A stretch of 44,561 nt of DNA from Thermodesulfobacteriota bacterium (GTDB taxonomy: Bacteria; Desulfobacterota_D; UBA1144; Nemesobacterales; CSP1-2). Location: assembly GCA_036397855.1 (NCBI GenBank), contig DASWID010000130.1:1-44561 (forward strand). The letters run 5' to 3'. A program made the translations under genes and the position numbers. Numbering within the stretch: position 1 is the stretch's first letter; each line of letters begins with the position of its first letter. This document shows, one piece after another, positions 1-10,940 of this stretch. The notes beneath the pieces are model-generated. The model was given only the letters and a program-made list of their open reading frames with translations, had not been told where the DNA came from and ran no database searches.

Positions 1-57
1 CTACGAGGTTAACACAATCTGGTCATTACAGAAGAAGATATTTATCTATTTTTTCCC

Positions 58-140
58 TTTCTTCGTCTTTATACTGAAACAGGCATGTCCTGATGTAGAT
101 CAGGATTCAGCACAGCGTACAAAGAAATAATCCTTCGATC
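58..140 (+). repeat. Dispersed repeat, copy 1
   Basis: This segment aligns by eye with 36224-36305. Both read CTTCGT/CTTTGT, then TACTGAA, a short hairpin around a TCCTGA...TCAGGA core, TTCAGCACAG, and finally TACAAAGAA followed by CAATCCTTCGA or TAATCCTTCGA. The hairpin half-sites differ while the flanks are kept, as expected for a folded element under drift. A second conserved block follows at 361-466, so the two blocks may form one larger element. Confidence 0.6.
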
Positions 141-319
141 CTTCGATAAACTCAGGACAGGCCCTTAGATAAATCTCAGGGCTCAGACAAGGCTGTCCCC
201 TTGTTGTCCCTAATGCCTTAATAGGGAATCCATATTCTCCCTAATGCTACCCGATAGAGACGTTCGAGTACGGGCTTAATAGGGAATCCGGAGCCTGTCC
301 CCGCACGTTTGTGGCGGGG

Positions 320-352
320 ATGGATCCCCGACTATTGATTTCGGGGATGACA
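320..352 (-). repeat. Extragenic palindromic repeat (TGTCATCCCCGA type)
   Basis: Read on the minus strand this is TGTCATCCCCGAA, a short spacer, then GGGGATCCAT. The same arrangement occurs on the plus strand at 6406-6438. The CCCC and GGGG arms can pair. It is a small interspersed element and not part of a gene. Confidence 0.55.
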
Positions 353-360
353 TAACAACT

Positions 361-466
361 AAAAAATTTAATTCAACCGCGACCCGCAAATTTTTTTTAC
401 ATATTCGTTCCTGATTTTCTTAACCTAATTTTTGCAATGCCGTTCAGGTCCTTTTCATTCCGAAAA
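361..466 (+). repeat. Dispersed repeat block shared with 36360-36485
   Basis: AAAAAATTTAATTCAACC, GACCCGCAAATTTTTTT, a TTCGTT/CTGATTTTCTTAA stretch and a TTTTTG(C)AATGCCG...CCTTTTCATTC end line up closely with 36360-36485. The second copy has about 25 extra bases, including CAAGTTCAGCACAGG, inserted after TTCTTAA. That looks like one repeat having been inserted into another. Confidence 0.6.
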
Positions 467-866
467 GTATTAATAACAACAAATCTATTCACGAAATTGT
501 AAGAATTTTCCCCACGAAATATCTAACATCTGCAGCAATGACACCTCTTGGGTCATGCGAGGAACCCTGAGGTAGGTCCACGAGGATGAAGCAATCTAAT
601 TTTGCAGTGTGTCGCACTCAATTGAAAGACCCATTAACTATAAGTAAATTTCTGCCGTTGTAAATTATTCGATTGTATCTAATTGTAAAAATCTTAATTT
701 CTATAGTGAGCAAAAGACGGGATTTGAGAAAAAGTTAATATTATACAGGCACTAATATCACTGTACGTAGCAGGCGCACAATCAAAATTTCCCGTATGAT
801 TCGGTAAATGATCCTCCTGCTTCAGTATCAGCGGTAGCCAATTTATGCAACTGGCTCATATTTAGG

Positions 867-2363
867 CTAAACACTCGATTGAATTGAGAGTTGCATCTTA
901 TCTGATTTAAGATATACGTCGGAATCGTAATACAACGCACCTTTTGGAAGCCACTCCCATAAAGGACCCAGGTCATTTCGCACCTTATCCACATAGAATT
1001 GTGGAAGTTCTGTTGTCTCCTGTTCGAAAAAGTCCCTGAACTGCCTATCAGTGCGGAGCCGGTTAAGCACTTCGGTGTGGTACTTGACGCGACCAGTACC
1101 TTGCGAAGAAAATGCCCTCAATACGTTCATACATCTCCAGAGGATGGGTTTAATCACTCTGAAGCGATTGATTATCGCTCGCCCTGAAAACGTATGTTTT
1201 GTAACGTCAATTACATGTTCGTAAAACTCAGGCCACGAATAGTTTTTCGGCTTGACGTTCATGGCCTGTTGAGTATTCAGGAAATGGAATGGAAACGGAA
1301 GGATACGATTGGCACGCTCGTATTCGAGATTGAGCGGTGCTGACTCTCCAAACGCAGAGAGTAGGGAATAGGCGGGGAAAGCCCCTTGTGCGATGTCCAC
1401 AAATCGTTTTGTGAGTTCAAAAGGCTCTGGTCCTTCGTCTACGTCGAGTCCGAGCACAAAATTGGCCTGTAGGTATGGTATGTAGCTCAAGATCATGTTG
1501 ATGTGCTCTGAGACCTGCAGGACTTTATCCATTCCTCCCTTCTTACCCGTCTTTGATTTGTTGCCCATGTCGTACCACGACTCAATTCCGGGCATGATTA
1601 CCTTGAACCCAATTCGTTTGAGCCGCTTGAGATGCGGTTCGGAGAGCAAGGAGAGACTGCTTTCTGCATAGAAATCAATACTACCCGGAGGTACGACATC
1701 CTCAATAGCGCCTATGCATTCGTCAAACCGCACACCGAAGTTTGGATCGAACCAGCCCACACGCGGCCTGTTGAACTTCTGTAATAGGAAGCGCAGATCC
1801 TCCTTCATCATATCCAGGCTAAGCTGCTGATAAGGTACGACTGAGTCTATACAAAAGCTGCATGTGTAGGGGCAACCTAGACTAGATAGCATCGGAACAA
1901 CCTTGATAACGGGTGAGTTATGAAGATTTTTCTCAATAAACTTCCAGCGCTCGCGTACGCCAGGAAGCGTCGAGGGCTGCTGCTTGGCACTGATTCGTAA
2001 ACCAAGCGGTCGGTGCTGCGAGCAATCCTGTAAGACATCGCGAATCTTATCCCTGTCAGTTAAGCCGAAAACATAGTCAAAGTATTTGGACGCATCCTGC
2101 GGGTAGCTGCGTGCATGGGGGCCCCCGAGTGCGGTAACTGCGCCTTTCGATCGAAAGAGGCTGCTTAGCGCATACGCCAGCTGGGCACATTGAGTATACG
2201 CTCCAATGAAGACAATGTCGTAGTCATTCTGTAATTCTTCAGCCAAGTTTTCAAATCCCCTGTAACACAGGTATGTAACATCATGACCCTCTTCTACACA
2301 CCATACAGCTATCGCTTGTGGCATGATATTCGCGAAATTGGCATACATGACGCGAGCCCACAA
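867..2363 (-). CDS. Radical SAM protein with N-terminal B12-binding-like domain; true start probably upstream
   Basis: An iron-sulfur SAM-radical enzyme of unknown substrate. The CxxxCxxC cluster signature is visible at C164, C168 and C171 (GCPYTCSFC). It is preceded by a Rossmann-like region of the cobalamin-binding type that lacks the DxHxxG motif of base-off B12 proteins. The given start is a TTG. In-frame coding runs upstream to about 2420 and adds a convincing first beta strand (LRIGIIELV). An AGGAG ribosome site lies about six bases before an ATA codon at 2418-2420, and no ATG, GTG or TTG is found there. The real start may be a rare ATA, or an ATG lost by mutation or sequencing error. 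The gene stands alone, and by eye is more GC-rich than its neighbours, which suggests transfer. The radical SAM call is firm; the role is unknown. Confidence 0.85.
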   Translation of the reverse strand: MWARVMYANFANIMPQAIAVWCVEEGHDVTYLCYRGFENLAEELQNDYDIVFIGAYTQCAQLAYALSSLFRSKGAVTALGGPHARSYPQDASKYFDYVFGLTDRDKIRDVLQDCSQHRPLGLRISAKQQPSTLPGVRERWKFIEKNLHNSPVIKVVPMLSSLGCPYTCSFCIDSVVPYQQLSLDMMKEDLRFLLQKFNRPRVGWFDPNFGVRFDECIGAIEDVVPPGSIDFYAESSLSLLSEPHLKRLKRIGFKVIMPGIESWYDMGNKSKTGKKGGMDKVLQVSEHINMILSYIPYLQANFVLGLDVDEGPEPFELTKRFVDIAQGAFPAYSLLSAFGESAPLNLEYERANRILPFPFHFLNTQQAMNVKPKNYSWPEFYEHVIDVTKHTFSGRAIINRFRVIKPILWRCMNVLRAFSSQGTGRVKYHTEVLNRLRTDRQFRDFFEQETTELPQFYVDKVRNDLGPLWEWLPKGALYYDSDVYLKSDKMQLSIQSSV

Positions 2364-2429
2364 AGAACGAGTAGGAGCGTTAGTAACGAGTTCAATGATT
2401 CCGATTCGTAGCTTTCTTATACTGGTCTC

Positions 2430-2950
2430 CTAAGTATATGTATAGCCTCGCCCTCCGATACATATTTCAAATATTATTAAATTGCTAATCTAAGGAAAAA
2501 GTAATGAAAATACTAAATGCCACGTCTTTTAAATTGGGACTATTATTTCTCCTTGCTGTTCAGCACTCTTATTCAATATACAACTATTGACAGTTTTCGC
2601 CTTCAACTAAACAGCATACTATTACAAATAACTGTTTGAAAATCATCCTTTGGTTAGCACATACAATGATAAATTAATATCGCTTTGTCAATACCCTCGA
2701 TTAATATCCATCAAATTGTTAAATAAATATTTAAGAAATTTGCAAAATTTGAAGATTCTAGAGTATGAGGAAATATTCTATGATCATATTTACATACCCG
2801 TTATCATCTAAATTGGCTATCTCTGAGTTTGGAACCGATTAGATCTTTTTAAAAGGAACTCGAAGAAATTATTATCACTTGAAAGCCATTACTATACGAA
2901 GTCTATTGTATTGTTGAATCCGCAAATAATATTGGATCTTAGACCCAAAG
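2430..2950. other. AT-rich intergenic gap
   Basis: About 520 bases between the radical SAM gene and the 3' end of thiC. It is very AT-rich and holds only ORFs of about 25 codons or fewer. No RNA gene, strong terminator or repeat is apparent. Confidence 0.5.
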
Positions 2951-5308
<2,358 letters not shown>

Positions 5309-6349
5309 ATGAACACTTTAGTCTTGGGAATAGAAACCTCTTGTGATGAAACAGCGGCCGCAGTAATTAAGGATGGAAAACATGTGCTTTCAAACATTGT
5401 TTCATCTCAAATTGAAATTCATAAGAAATACGGTGGCGTAGTGCCTGAATTGGCATCGAGAAACCACCTCGAGAAGATCATCCCCGTAATTGAGCAAGCA
5501 CTAGAAAAAGCAGAAGTCTCACTTAGCGATATCTGCAGGATCGCCGTCACAAGTGGGCCCGGTCTTGTTGGATCCCTGCTTGTGGGACTTTCAACTGCAA
5601 AAGCCATTTCATTCGGCTTGGACATCCCATTTATTGGGATTGACCATCTTGAGGCACATATCACCGCAGCTCACTTAGAATATAATGTACCGTTTCCCTT
5701 TTTAGGTCTCATAGTATCCGGCGGACATACAAGCCTCTATACGGTGAATAGTTATACCGAGTTTCGTCTGCTCGGAAAAACGAGGGACGATGCGGCTGGA
5801 GAGGCATTTGATAAGGCATCAAAACTATTAGGGCTTGGTTACCCGGGAGGGGCAGAGATCGACAGAATTTCCAAGGAAGGAAACCCTCAATCAATTAACT
5901 TTCCACGGCCATTTAAGAAGGCATCATCATTTGATTTTAGCTTCAGTGGAATAAAGACATCCTTGGTTTATTTCGTAAAGAAAACCCCTGTTATTGACAA
6001 GGACAGACTACCGGATATCTGCGCAAGCTATCAGGAGGCAATTGTCGAGACACTGGTCGAAAAGACATTGAGCGCTGCTAAATTAAACAGAATTAAGAAC
6101 GTTGTAATATCTGGAGGAGTAGCAAGCAATTCACGTCTCAGAGACCTTGCAAAAGAGAGATTTGAACAAGACGGTATTTCACTTTTCATCCCATCGCCAG
6201 AGTATTGTACCGATAATGCAGCGATGATTGGAGCCTTAGGATTTCATAAAAGCAGAAACGGAGAGTCCTCATCTCTGGGCTTAGCTCCATATTCCACTAC
6301 GAGACCAAAGTATATCAGAGGAAAAGGGTTGGTCTTGGACAATGAGTAG
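5309..6349 (+). CDS. tsaD: tRNA N6-adenosine threonylcarbamoyltransferase TsaD
   Basis: TsaD transfers threonylcarbamoyl to A37 of tRNAs that read ANN codons, acting with TsaB and TsaE in the cytoplasm. The 346 residues match the family length. Visible marks are the N-terminal GIETSCDETAAAV, the metal-binding HxxxH at H113 and H117 (IDHLEAH), the nucleotide-binding VSGGHTSL, GLGYPGG, VISGGVASN and the late CTDNAAMIG. The ATG at 5309 gives the canonical N-terminus; an overlapping ATG at 5305 is out of frame. It is transcribed alone, divergent from thiC. Confidence 0.97.
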   Translation: MNTLVLGIETSCDETAAAVIKDGKHVLSNIVSSQIEIHKKYGGVVPELASRNHLEKIIPVIEQALEKAEVSLSDICRIAVTSGPGLVGSLLVGLSTAKAISFGLDIPFIGIDHLEAHITAAHLEYNVPFPFLGLIVSGGHTSLYTVNSYTEFRLLGKTRDDAAGEAFDKASKLLGLGYPGGAEIDRISKEGNPQSINFPRPFKKASSFDFSFSGIKTSLVYFVKKTPVIDKDRLPDICASYQEAIVETLVEKTLSAAKLNRIKNVVISGGVASNSRLRDLAKERFEQDGISLFIPSPEYCTDNAAMIGALGFHKSRNGESSSLGLAPYSTTRPKYIRGKGLVLDNE

Positions 6350-6405
6350 CCCAGGACTTTCATTCTCCATTTATGTTACGATGAAATTACTTCAGGCTCG
6401 CTCAT

Positions 6406-6438
6406 TGTCATCCCCGAATGTTTTTACCGGGGATCCAT
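6406..6438 (+). repeat. Extragenic palindromic repeat (TGTCATCCCCGA type)
   Basis: TGTCATCCCCGAA, a short AT spacer and GGGGATCCAT match the minus-strand element at 320-352. A looser mirror, GTGGATTCCCGC...AAATGACA, follows to about 6475. It lies in the gap between tsaD and the next gene. Confidence 0.55.
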
Positions 6439-6555
6439 AAAAACAATGAAGTGGATTCCCGCATACAAATGACAAGGCGGCGTGGATTAACACTTAATGA
6501 TTGTGTGTTGAAAAAGGGACGCGGATTTCCAAATATGCAATAGGGAAAGATCAAA

Positions 6556-6575
6556 TCGGGACTGGAAAGTCCCGA
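6556..6575. repeat. Perfect 8-bp inverted repeat in the tsaD-downstream gap
   Basis: TCGGGACT, loop GGAA, AGTCCCGA. The arms are perfect. The core GGGACTTTCCA(C/G)TCCC recurs at about 38334-38352 in the repeat field beside the RAYT transposase. The rest of 6350-6707 holds no gene that I can support; a 67-codon frame there runs through this repeat and is not convincing. Confidence 0.55.
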
Positions 6576-6707
6576 CTATCGCAATTAAAATTTCCAAAAA
6601 TAATGATAGGCGTGGTTTTCCAACCGCGCATGAAAATCCATACGTTTCCTTTAATAAAAATTCAACTTTTTTTTCACAACCTCATCGGCATGATAAAATA
6701 TTAGGAA

Positions 6708-7166
6708 ATGACTGAATCACGCTTTATTGCCGATTCAATGCTTGGAAAGCTTGCAAAGTGGCTGAGGCTGGCTGGCTTGGATGTAAGTTACAAAAATGAT
6801 ATTGAAGATCATGTGTTGATTGATCGAGCATTATCGGAGGACCGTATAATCCTTACAAGGGATAGAAATATAAACAAAAGAAAGATCGTAAAAAAGTGTC
6901 TGCTCATACACAGCGACCATTTAGAAGAACAAATCAGACAATTTTTTGAAACCTACAAAATAAATGGCACTGAAAAATCCTTTTGCAGATGTATTCGTTG
7001 TAATACGCTTTTAACGGATGTTAATAAACATGAATTACCAGGCAAAGTCCCCGCTTATGTGTTTGAAACTAAGGATAAGTTTAAGCAATGTGACTCATGC
7101 CATAGGATATACTGGGCAGGAACACACAGGGAAAACGCCGAGAGGTTTTTGAGAAAGTTTACCTAG
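6708..7166 (+). CDS. Mut7-C RNase-domain protein with zinc ribbon
   Basis: A 152-residue protein of the Mut7-C family (PIN-like fold), predicted to be a ribonuclease; its substrate is unknown. Features are FIADSMLGKLAKWLRLAGL at the N-terminus with the likely acidic metal ligand D9, ALSEDRIILTRD at residues 44-55, and a C-terminal zinc ribbon of two CxxC pairs (CIRC and CDSC) ending in YWAGTH. The length is that of complete stand-alone members. The ATG at 6708 follows TAGGAAA closely. It converges on carA with an 11-base gap. The family call is firm; the biological role is not known. Confidence 0.88.
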   Translation: MTESRFIADSMLGKLAKWLRLAGLDVSYKNDIEDHVLIDRALSEDRIILTRDRNINKRKIVKKCLLIHSDHLEEQIRQFFETYKINGTEKSFCRCIRCNTLLTDVNKHELPGKVPAYVFETKDKFKQCDSCHRIYWAGTHRENAERFLRKFT

Positions 7167-7177
7167 AGTTCTAGCAA

Positions 7178-8326
7178 TTAAGTGCTAAACTCCTGCACCA
7201 GTCTTATAAATTCATCAAAAAGATATGATGAATCATGGGGCCCTGGAGAAGCTTCTGGATGATACTGGACTGAGATTATTGGATATTTTGTGTGCCTTAG
7301 TCCTTCTACTGTTTTATCATTAAGATTTATATGAGTAATCTCCACATCGGATCCCAACGAGTCTGGGTCAACCGCAAACCCGTGATTCTGTGATGTAATT
7401 TCTACCCTCCCAGTCGATAAATTCTTGACCGGTTGATTGCCCCCCCTGTGTCCGAATTTTAATTTAAAGGTTTTCCCACCAAGTGCCAATCCAAGTATCT
7501 GATGCCCTAAACAAATTCCAAATATCGGTTTCTTGCCCACTAGTTTTTCTACATTCTTTATAGCGTAGGAAACGGCAGAGGGATCTCCCGGTCCATTAGA
7601 CAATACGATACCATCCGGATCCATTGAGAGGACTTCCCCGGAAGAGGTTCGAGAAGGAACAACCTTCACTTCACAACCCACGTCAACCAGCCTTCTCAAA
7701 ATATTCTGTTTTATCCCATAATCATAAACTACTATTTTGTTTTCTTTTAATGGCTTATGCTCCATATTTGGAGACTGAGCTAAGACTTGGCTTCCCTTTT
7801 CCCAAGTATAGGGCTTCTGGCAGCTTACCTCTGTCACAAGGTCTGCGTCCAGGATTGAGGGCGACGAATGTACTTTCTTCAATAAGCTATCATGCGAAAA
7901 GTCAACTGTAGAAATCACTGCTCGCTGGGCTCCTTGAGAGCGTATTCTCCTTGTGATATCCCTTGTGCTGACATCCTGAATACCGACAATGTTGTAATTT
8001 TTTAAATAGGATTCCAGATCTCCCGATGATCTCCAGTTACTGGGTTTACTGCAGTATTCACGAACGACAAAGCCCCTGACAAAGGGTCTTCTTGATTCTA
8101 CATCCTCGAGATTTACCCCATAGTTCCCGATCTCGGGATAGGTCATTACAACAATCTGCCCGTTATAAGATGGGTCGGTGAGTATTTCCTGATAACCATA
8201 CATTGATGTGTTAAATACAATCTCTCCATAGGATTCACCATCCGCCCCGAAACCAAGGCCCTCGAACTTTGTACCATCTTCTAAAACAAGTATCGCTTTA
8301 TTCACGAGATGGTTGGGAAAATACAC
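7178..8326 (-). CDS. carA: Carbamoyl-phosphate synthase small subunit
   Basis: CarA is the glutaminase subunit that passes ammonia to CarB to make carbamoyl phosphate for arginine and pyrimidines. The 382 residues are typical. The class-I amidotransferase triad is complete: C272 in GICLGHQ, and H356 and E358 in YHPEASPGPHDS. The N-terminal small-subunit fold carries the hallmark FNTSMYGYQEILTDPSY. The ATG at 8326 is used; the conserved core begins around residue 10, so a slightly later start is possible. carB, pyrB and arg genes are not adjacent. Confidence 0.97.
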   Translation of the reverse strand: MYFPNHLVNKAILVLEDGTKFEGLGFGADGESYGEIVFNTSMYGYQEILTDPSYNGQIVVMTYPEIGNYGVNLEDVESRRPFVRGFVVREYCSKPSNWRSSGDLESYLKNYNIVGIQDVSTRDITRRIRSQGAQRAVISTVDFSHDSLLKKVHSSPSILDADLVTEVSCQKPYTWEKGSQVLAQSPNMEHKPLKENKIVVYDYGIKQNILRRLVDVGCEVKVVPSRTSSGEVLSMDPDGIVLSNGPGDPSAVSYAIKNVEKLVGKKPIFGICLGHQILGLALGGKTFKLKFGHRGGNQPVKNLSTGRVEITSQNHGFAVDPDSLGSDVEITHINLNDKTVEGLRHTKYPIISVQYHPEASPGPHDSSYLFDEFIRLVQEFST

Positions 8327-8410
8327 ACGAAAGGTATGACTGTCAAATATAAATATATTCTCGATCAGAAAATGTTAATACGTCAATCCACTGGACAACT
8401 AATATTGAGA

Positions 8411-8440
8411 AGATGGAGGACTGAAGTCCTCCGCTACGAA
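8411..8440 (+). repeat. Palindromic repeat GGAGGACT/AGTCCTCC, copy 1
   Basis: A perfect 8-bp palindrome (8415-8422 with 8425-8432) flanked by AT and GCTACGAA. The same unit, in the opposite orientation, lies at 10125-10152 on the other side of gatB. It sits in the 160-base gap between gatB and carA. Confidence 0.7.
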
Positions 8441-8486
8441 ATATTCTTAACTACTCAACAGGATTGGGAAAATCAAATTCAGGAGA

Positions 8487-9917
8487 TCAATTCTCTAATA
8501 ACTTTCTCTTTAAGGTTTCATTAACAATTTTTGGATTCGCTTTACCTTGCGTCGCCTTCATAACCTGACCAACAAAAAAGCCTATCAGCTTTTCCTCACC
8601 GGCCTTATACCTGGATGCTTGGTCAGGATTTTTTTCAATAACATCATTTATGATGTCCTCAATTTCACCCAGATCGGAAATTTGCTTTATGCCCTTCTCG
8701 TTTATTATCTCATTCGCCGCCTTCCCATTAATAACCATGTCACCAAAAACTTCCTTTGCGATCTTTCCACTTATCGTGCCGTCTTCAATCAGATTCAATA
8801 ACTCACAGAGCATCTTTGGAGTAACATTAAAAGACTTGATCTCCTCCTCGGACTTTAATTCCCTCAAAACCTCTGTCATGATCCAGTTACTAACTGACTT
8901 AGGTTTATTACAATAATTCAAGCATTCCTCAAAATAGTCCGCCACATCTCTCGATGCAGTTAAGACTCCTGCATCGTATAGGGGGATCTCAAAATCCCTA
9001 ATATATCTCTCAAACCTTTGATCGGGTAATTCCGGAAGGGATTTCCCAATTTGTTCAACCCATTTATCGTCTATGATCACAGGAAGCAGATCAGGGTCAG
9101 GAAAGTACCTGTAATCATGGGCTTCCTCTTTTGACCTCATTGAAAAGGTCAGATTTCGATTTGAATCAAAAAGTCTGGTCTCCTGTTGCACTTTCTTGCG
9201 GTCTTCCAAAAGCATTATATGTCTATCAATCTCATACTCGAGTGCCTTATGTATAAACTTAAAGGAATTCACATTCTTAATCTCAGTTTTCGTCCCCAAC
9301 TCCTTAACACCCTTGAGGCGAACGGAAACATTTGCATCACACCTCAAGCTACCCTCCTCCATATTCCCATCGCAGACACCAATATACATCAATATGGAGC
9401 GAAGCTTTTTCATATATGCTACGGCTTCATCAAGGGTACTTATATCAGGTTCACTCACAATTTCTATAAGCGGAACACCTGCGCGGTTGAGGTCAACGTA
9501 GCTCATGCCCTTAGAATTTTCATGAACCAGTTTTCCCGCATCCTCTTCAAGATGAATTCTCGTTATTCCAATCCTTTTCTTCGAACCGTTGGATTCAATC
9601 TCAAGCCAGCCATTCTTTGAAAGAGGCTCTTCGTATTGAGAAATTTGATATCCTTTTGGCAGATCTGGATAAAAATAGTTTTTACGGGCAAATCTTGATC
9701 TCTTTGAGACCTCACAGTTTGCTGCAATTGCCGCTCGGACAGCAAATTCAAGAGCCTTCTCGTTTAAAACAGGGAGAACTCCAGGCATCCCTAAGCATAT
9801 CGGGCATACCTGAGAATTGGGGTTCGCTCCAAATCTTGTCGAACAAGCACAGAAGATCTTGGTTTCCGTCAATAATTGGGCATGGACTTCCAGTCCAATT
9901 ACAGGTTCATATTCCAT
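8487..9917 (-). CDS. gatB: Aspartyl/glutamyl-tRNA amidotransferase subunit B
   Basis: GatB activates and amidates Glu-tRNA(Gln) and/or Asp-tRNA(Asn) together with GatA and GatC. The 476 residues show the whole family pattern: [12 protein letters not shown], the cysteine-rich [31 protein letters not shown], the ExDAGK-type [30 protein letters not shown], and the C-terminal YqeY-like helical domain ending [16 protein letters not shown]. gatA and gatC are not in the window, so they must be encoded elsewhere. It is flanked on both sides by the same palindromic repeat in inverted orientation. Confidence 0.97.
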   Translation of the reverse strand: MEYEPVIGLEVHAQLLTETKIFCACSTRFGANPNSQVCPICLGMPGVLPVLNEKALEFAVRAAIAANCEVSKRSRFARKNYFYPDLPKGYQISQYEEPLSKNGWLEIESNGSKKRIGITRIHLEEDAGKLVHENSKGMSYVDLNRAGVPLIEIVSEPDISTLDEAVAYMKKLRSILMYIGVCDGNMEEGSLRCDANVSVRLKGVKELGTKTEIKNVNSFKFIHKALEYEIDRHIMLLEDRKKVQQETRLFDSNRNLTFSMRSKEEAHDYRYFPDPDLLPVIIDDKWVEQIGKSLPELPDQRFERYIRDFEIPLYDAGVLTASRDVADYFEECLNYCNKPKSVSNWIMTEVLRELKSEEEIKSFNVTPKMLCELLNLIEDGTISGKIAKEVFGDMVINGKAANEIINEKGIKQISDLGEIEDIINDVIEKNPDQASRYKAGEEKLIGFFVGQVMKATQGKANPKIVNETLKRKLLEN

Positions 9918-10220
9918 TTTTCAAATCTCCAACTTGTTAGATTAATGTGATTTAATAGAGAAAGGTTGTCAAGCAGAATTTCTTTAGTTGGACAGATTAC
10001 TTCAGACTATCTTAGAATAAGTTCCTTAAAACCTGTTAAAAATAGTCCCCGCAGCCGCTGCAACCAACCCTGTGCCCTTCGATTCTTCAGTGTAAACTCC
10101 GGCGGATCAATCTCATGTTAATACAATGTAGCGGAGGACTTTAGTCCTCCATTTTTTCTTTCATCATATTGTGCGACCTAACCTGTCCAGCATAGTCGAA
10201 GGGAGGTCGCCGCTACGAAT
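9918..10220. other. Intergenic gap upstream of gatB with repeats
   Basis: The gap contains the GGAGGACT palindrome and, at about 10182-10215, a GTCCAGCATAGTCGAAGG piece ending CGCTACGAAT, related to sequences beside the RAYT gene (for example 38232-38252). The gatB promoter should lie near 9920-9960 but is not clear. No small gene is supported. Confidence 0.45.
10125..10152 (-). repeat. Palindromic repeat GGAGGACT/AGTCCTCC, copy 2
   Basis: Arms 10133-10140 and 10143-10150 are perfect. On the plus strand they are followed by ATTTTTTCTTT, so the unit could also terminate plus-strand transcription. On the minus strand it matches 8411-8440, with only the two loop bases differing inside the palindrome. 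Confidence 0.7.
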
Positions 10221-10886
10221 CTATTTGGGTATATGCCCGGTTCTTTCGCTCCAGAGTAAAAGGTCAAGTTCATCAATACTGATCTCAATAGTATCAGCAA
10301 ACTGCTTCATCTTCCCTTCTATTTCAAGATATCGCTTTCTGGTCGTTGGAGGTTTAAGACTCTCAAGAATTCCATATTCATAGAGCGATCTTAGAATGTT
10401 TTTATCAAGGAGCGCATAACCAAAGAACCCGATATTCCTTAAAAAGTGGCTTGCCTGTAAATATCCTATCCCTTTAATATCTTTGTTCGATCCGAAAAAA
10501 TCCCTCCTATCAATAGAATCCTTAAACGATAGAATCAATCCCTTTAATTCAAAATTGCATTCCCTCCTAAGATATTCCCTTGTACGAATAATATATCCAG
10601 CTTTTTCCGGATACTTGTGTTGATCTTTAAGCCTCATGTAGAGCTCTTCCTCATCCGCATACATCAATGACTCTTTCAAGGCATTAAGAGCTTTCAAACC
10701 CATTCTGGGTCCCACTGCCGAGGTCAATATACAAAATGTAAGCTCCTCAAAAATTCTTCTATCATCACCTTTTTCGAATACCTCTTTAAACTCTTCGAGA
10801 AGTGATTTGATTATATCCTTCTTCTCTTCATAACTCACTTTGAGCTCAGAAAAATGTTTATCACTTTCAGAAAACCTGGCTGACAT
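10221..10886 (-). CDS. Ogg2-type N-glycosylase/DNA lyase paralogue lacking the catalytic lysine
   Basis: A helix-hairpin-helix glycosylase of the archaeal-type 8-oxoguanine glycosylase family (Ogg2; base excision repair), 221 residues. The hairpin and GPD region is at about residues 136-165. In active members the sequence is GIGYKEASHFLRN, where the lysine aligns with K249 of human OGG1. Here it reads GIGYLQASHFLRN, so position 143 is leucine (TTA codon). The catalytic-type aspartate is kept at D161 (LLDKNILRS). The protein is otherwise well preserved and is a tandem duplicate of the next upstream gene, 54 bases away. It may be a glycosylase without lyase activity, a binding protein, or inactive. 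The ATG at 10886 is followed by about ten non-conserved residues. Confidence 0.88.
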   Translation of the reverse strand: MSARFSESDKHFSELKVSYEEKKDIIKSLLEEFKEVFEKGDDRRIFEELTFCILTSAVGPRMGLKALNALKESLMYADEEELYMRLKDQHKYPEKAGYIIRTREYLRRECNFELKGLILSFKDSIDRRDFFGSNKDIKGIGYLQASHFLRNIGFFGYALLDKNILRSLYEYGILESLKPPTTRKRYLEIEGKMKQFADTIEISIDELDLLLWSERTGHIPK

Positions 10887-10940
10887 CTATTAGATACAAA
10901 AAAAGCTAAATAGTCGTTGGTTGATTCTTGTTACCTGAAT

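Larger units (their letters stand above)
1..866. other. Repeat-rich intergenic region without a convincing gene
   Basis: No open frame here looks like a protein. The stretch is built from short inverted or palindromic pieces (described separately at 58-140, 320-352 and 361-466) plus a piece at about 538-597 that resembles the GATTGC...CTCGCAATGAC-type interspersed sequence also seen near 5060-5090. The remaining AT-rich DNA from about 600 to 866 shows nothing I can name. Confidence 0.6.

Noticed and set aside
6501-6704. 67-codon frame upstream of the Mut7-C gene
   Set aside because: It crosses a repeat palindrome, starts from a weak codon and shows no family features.
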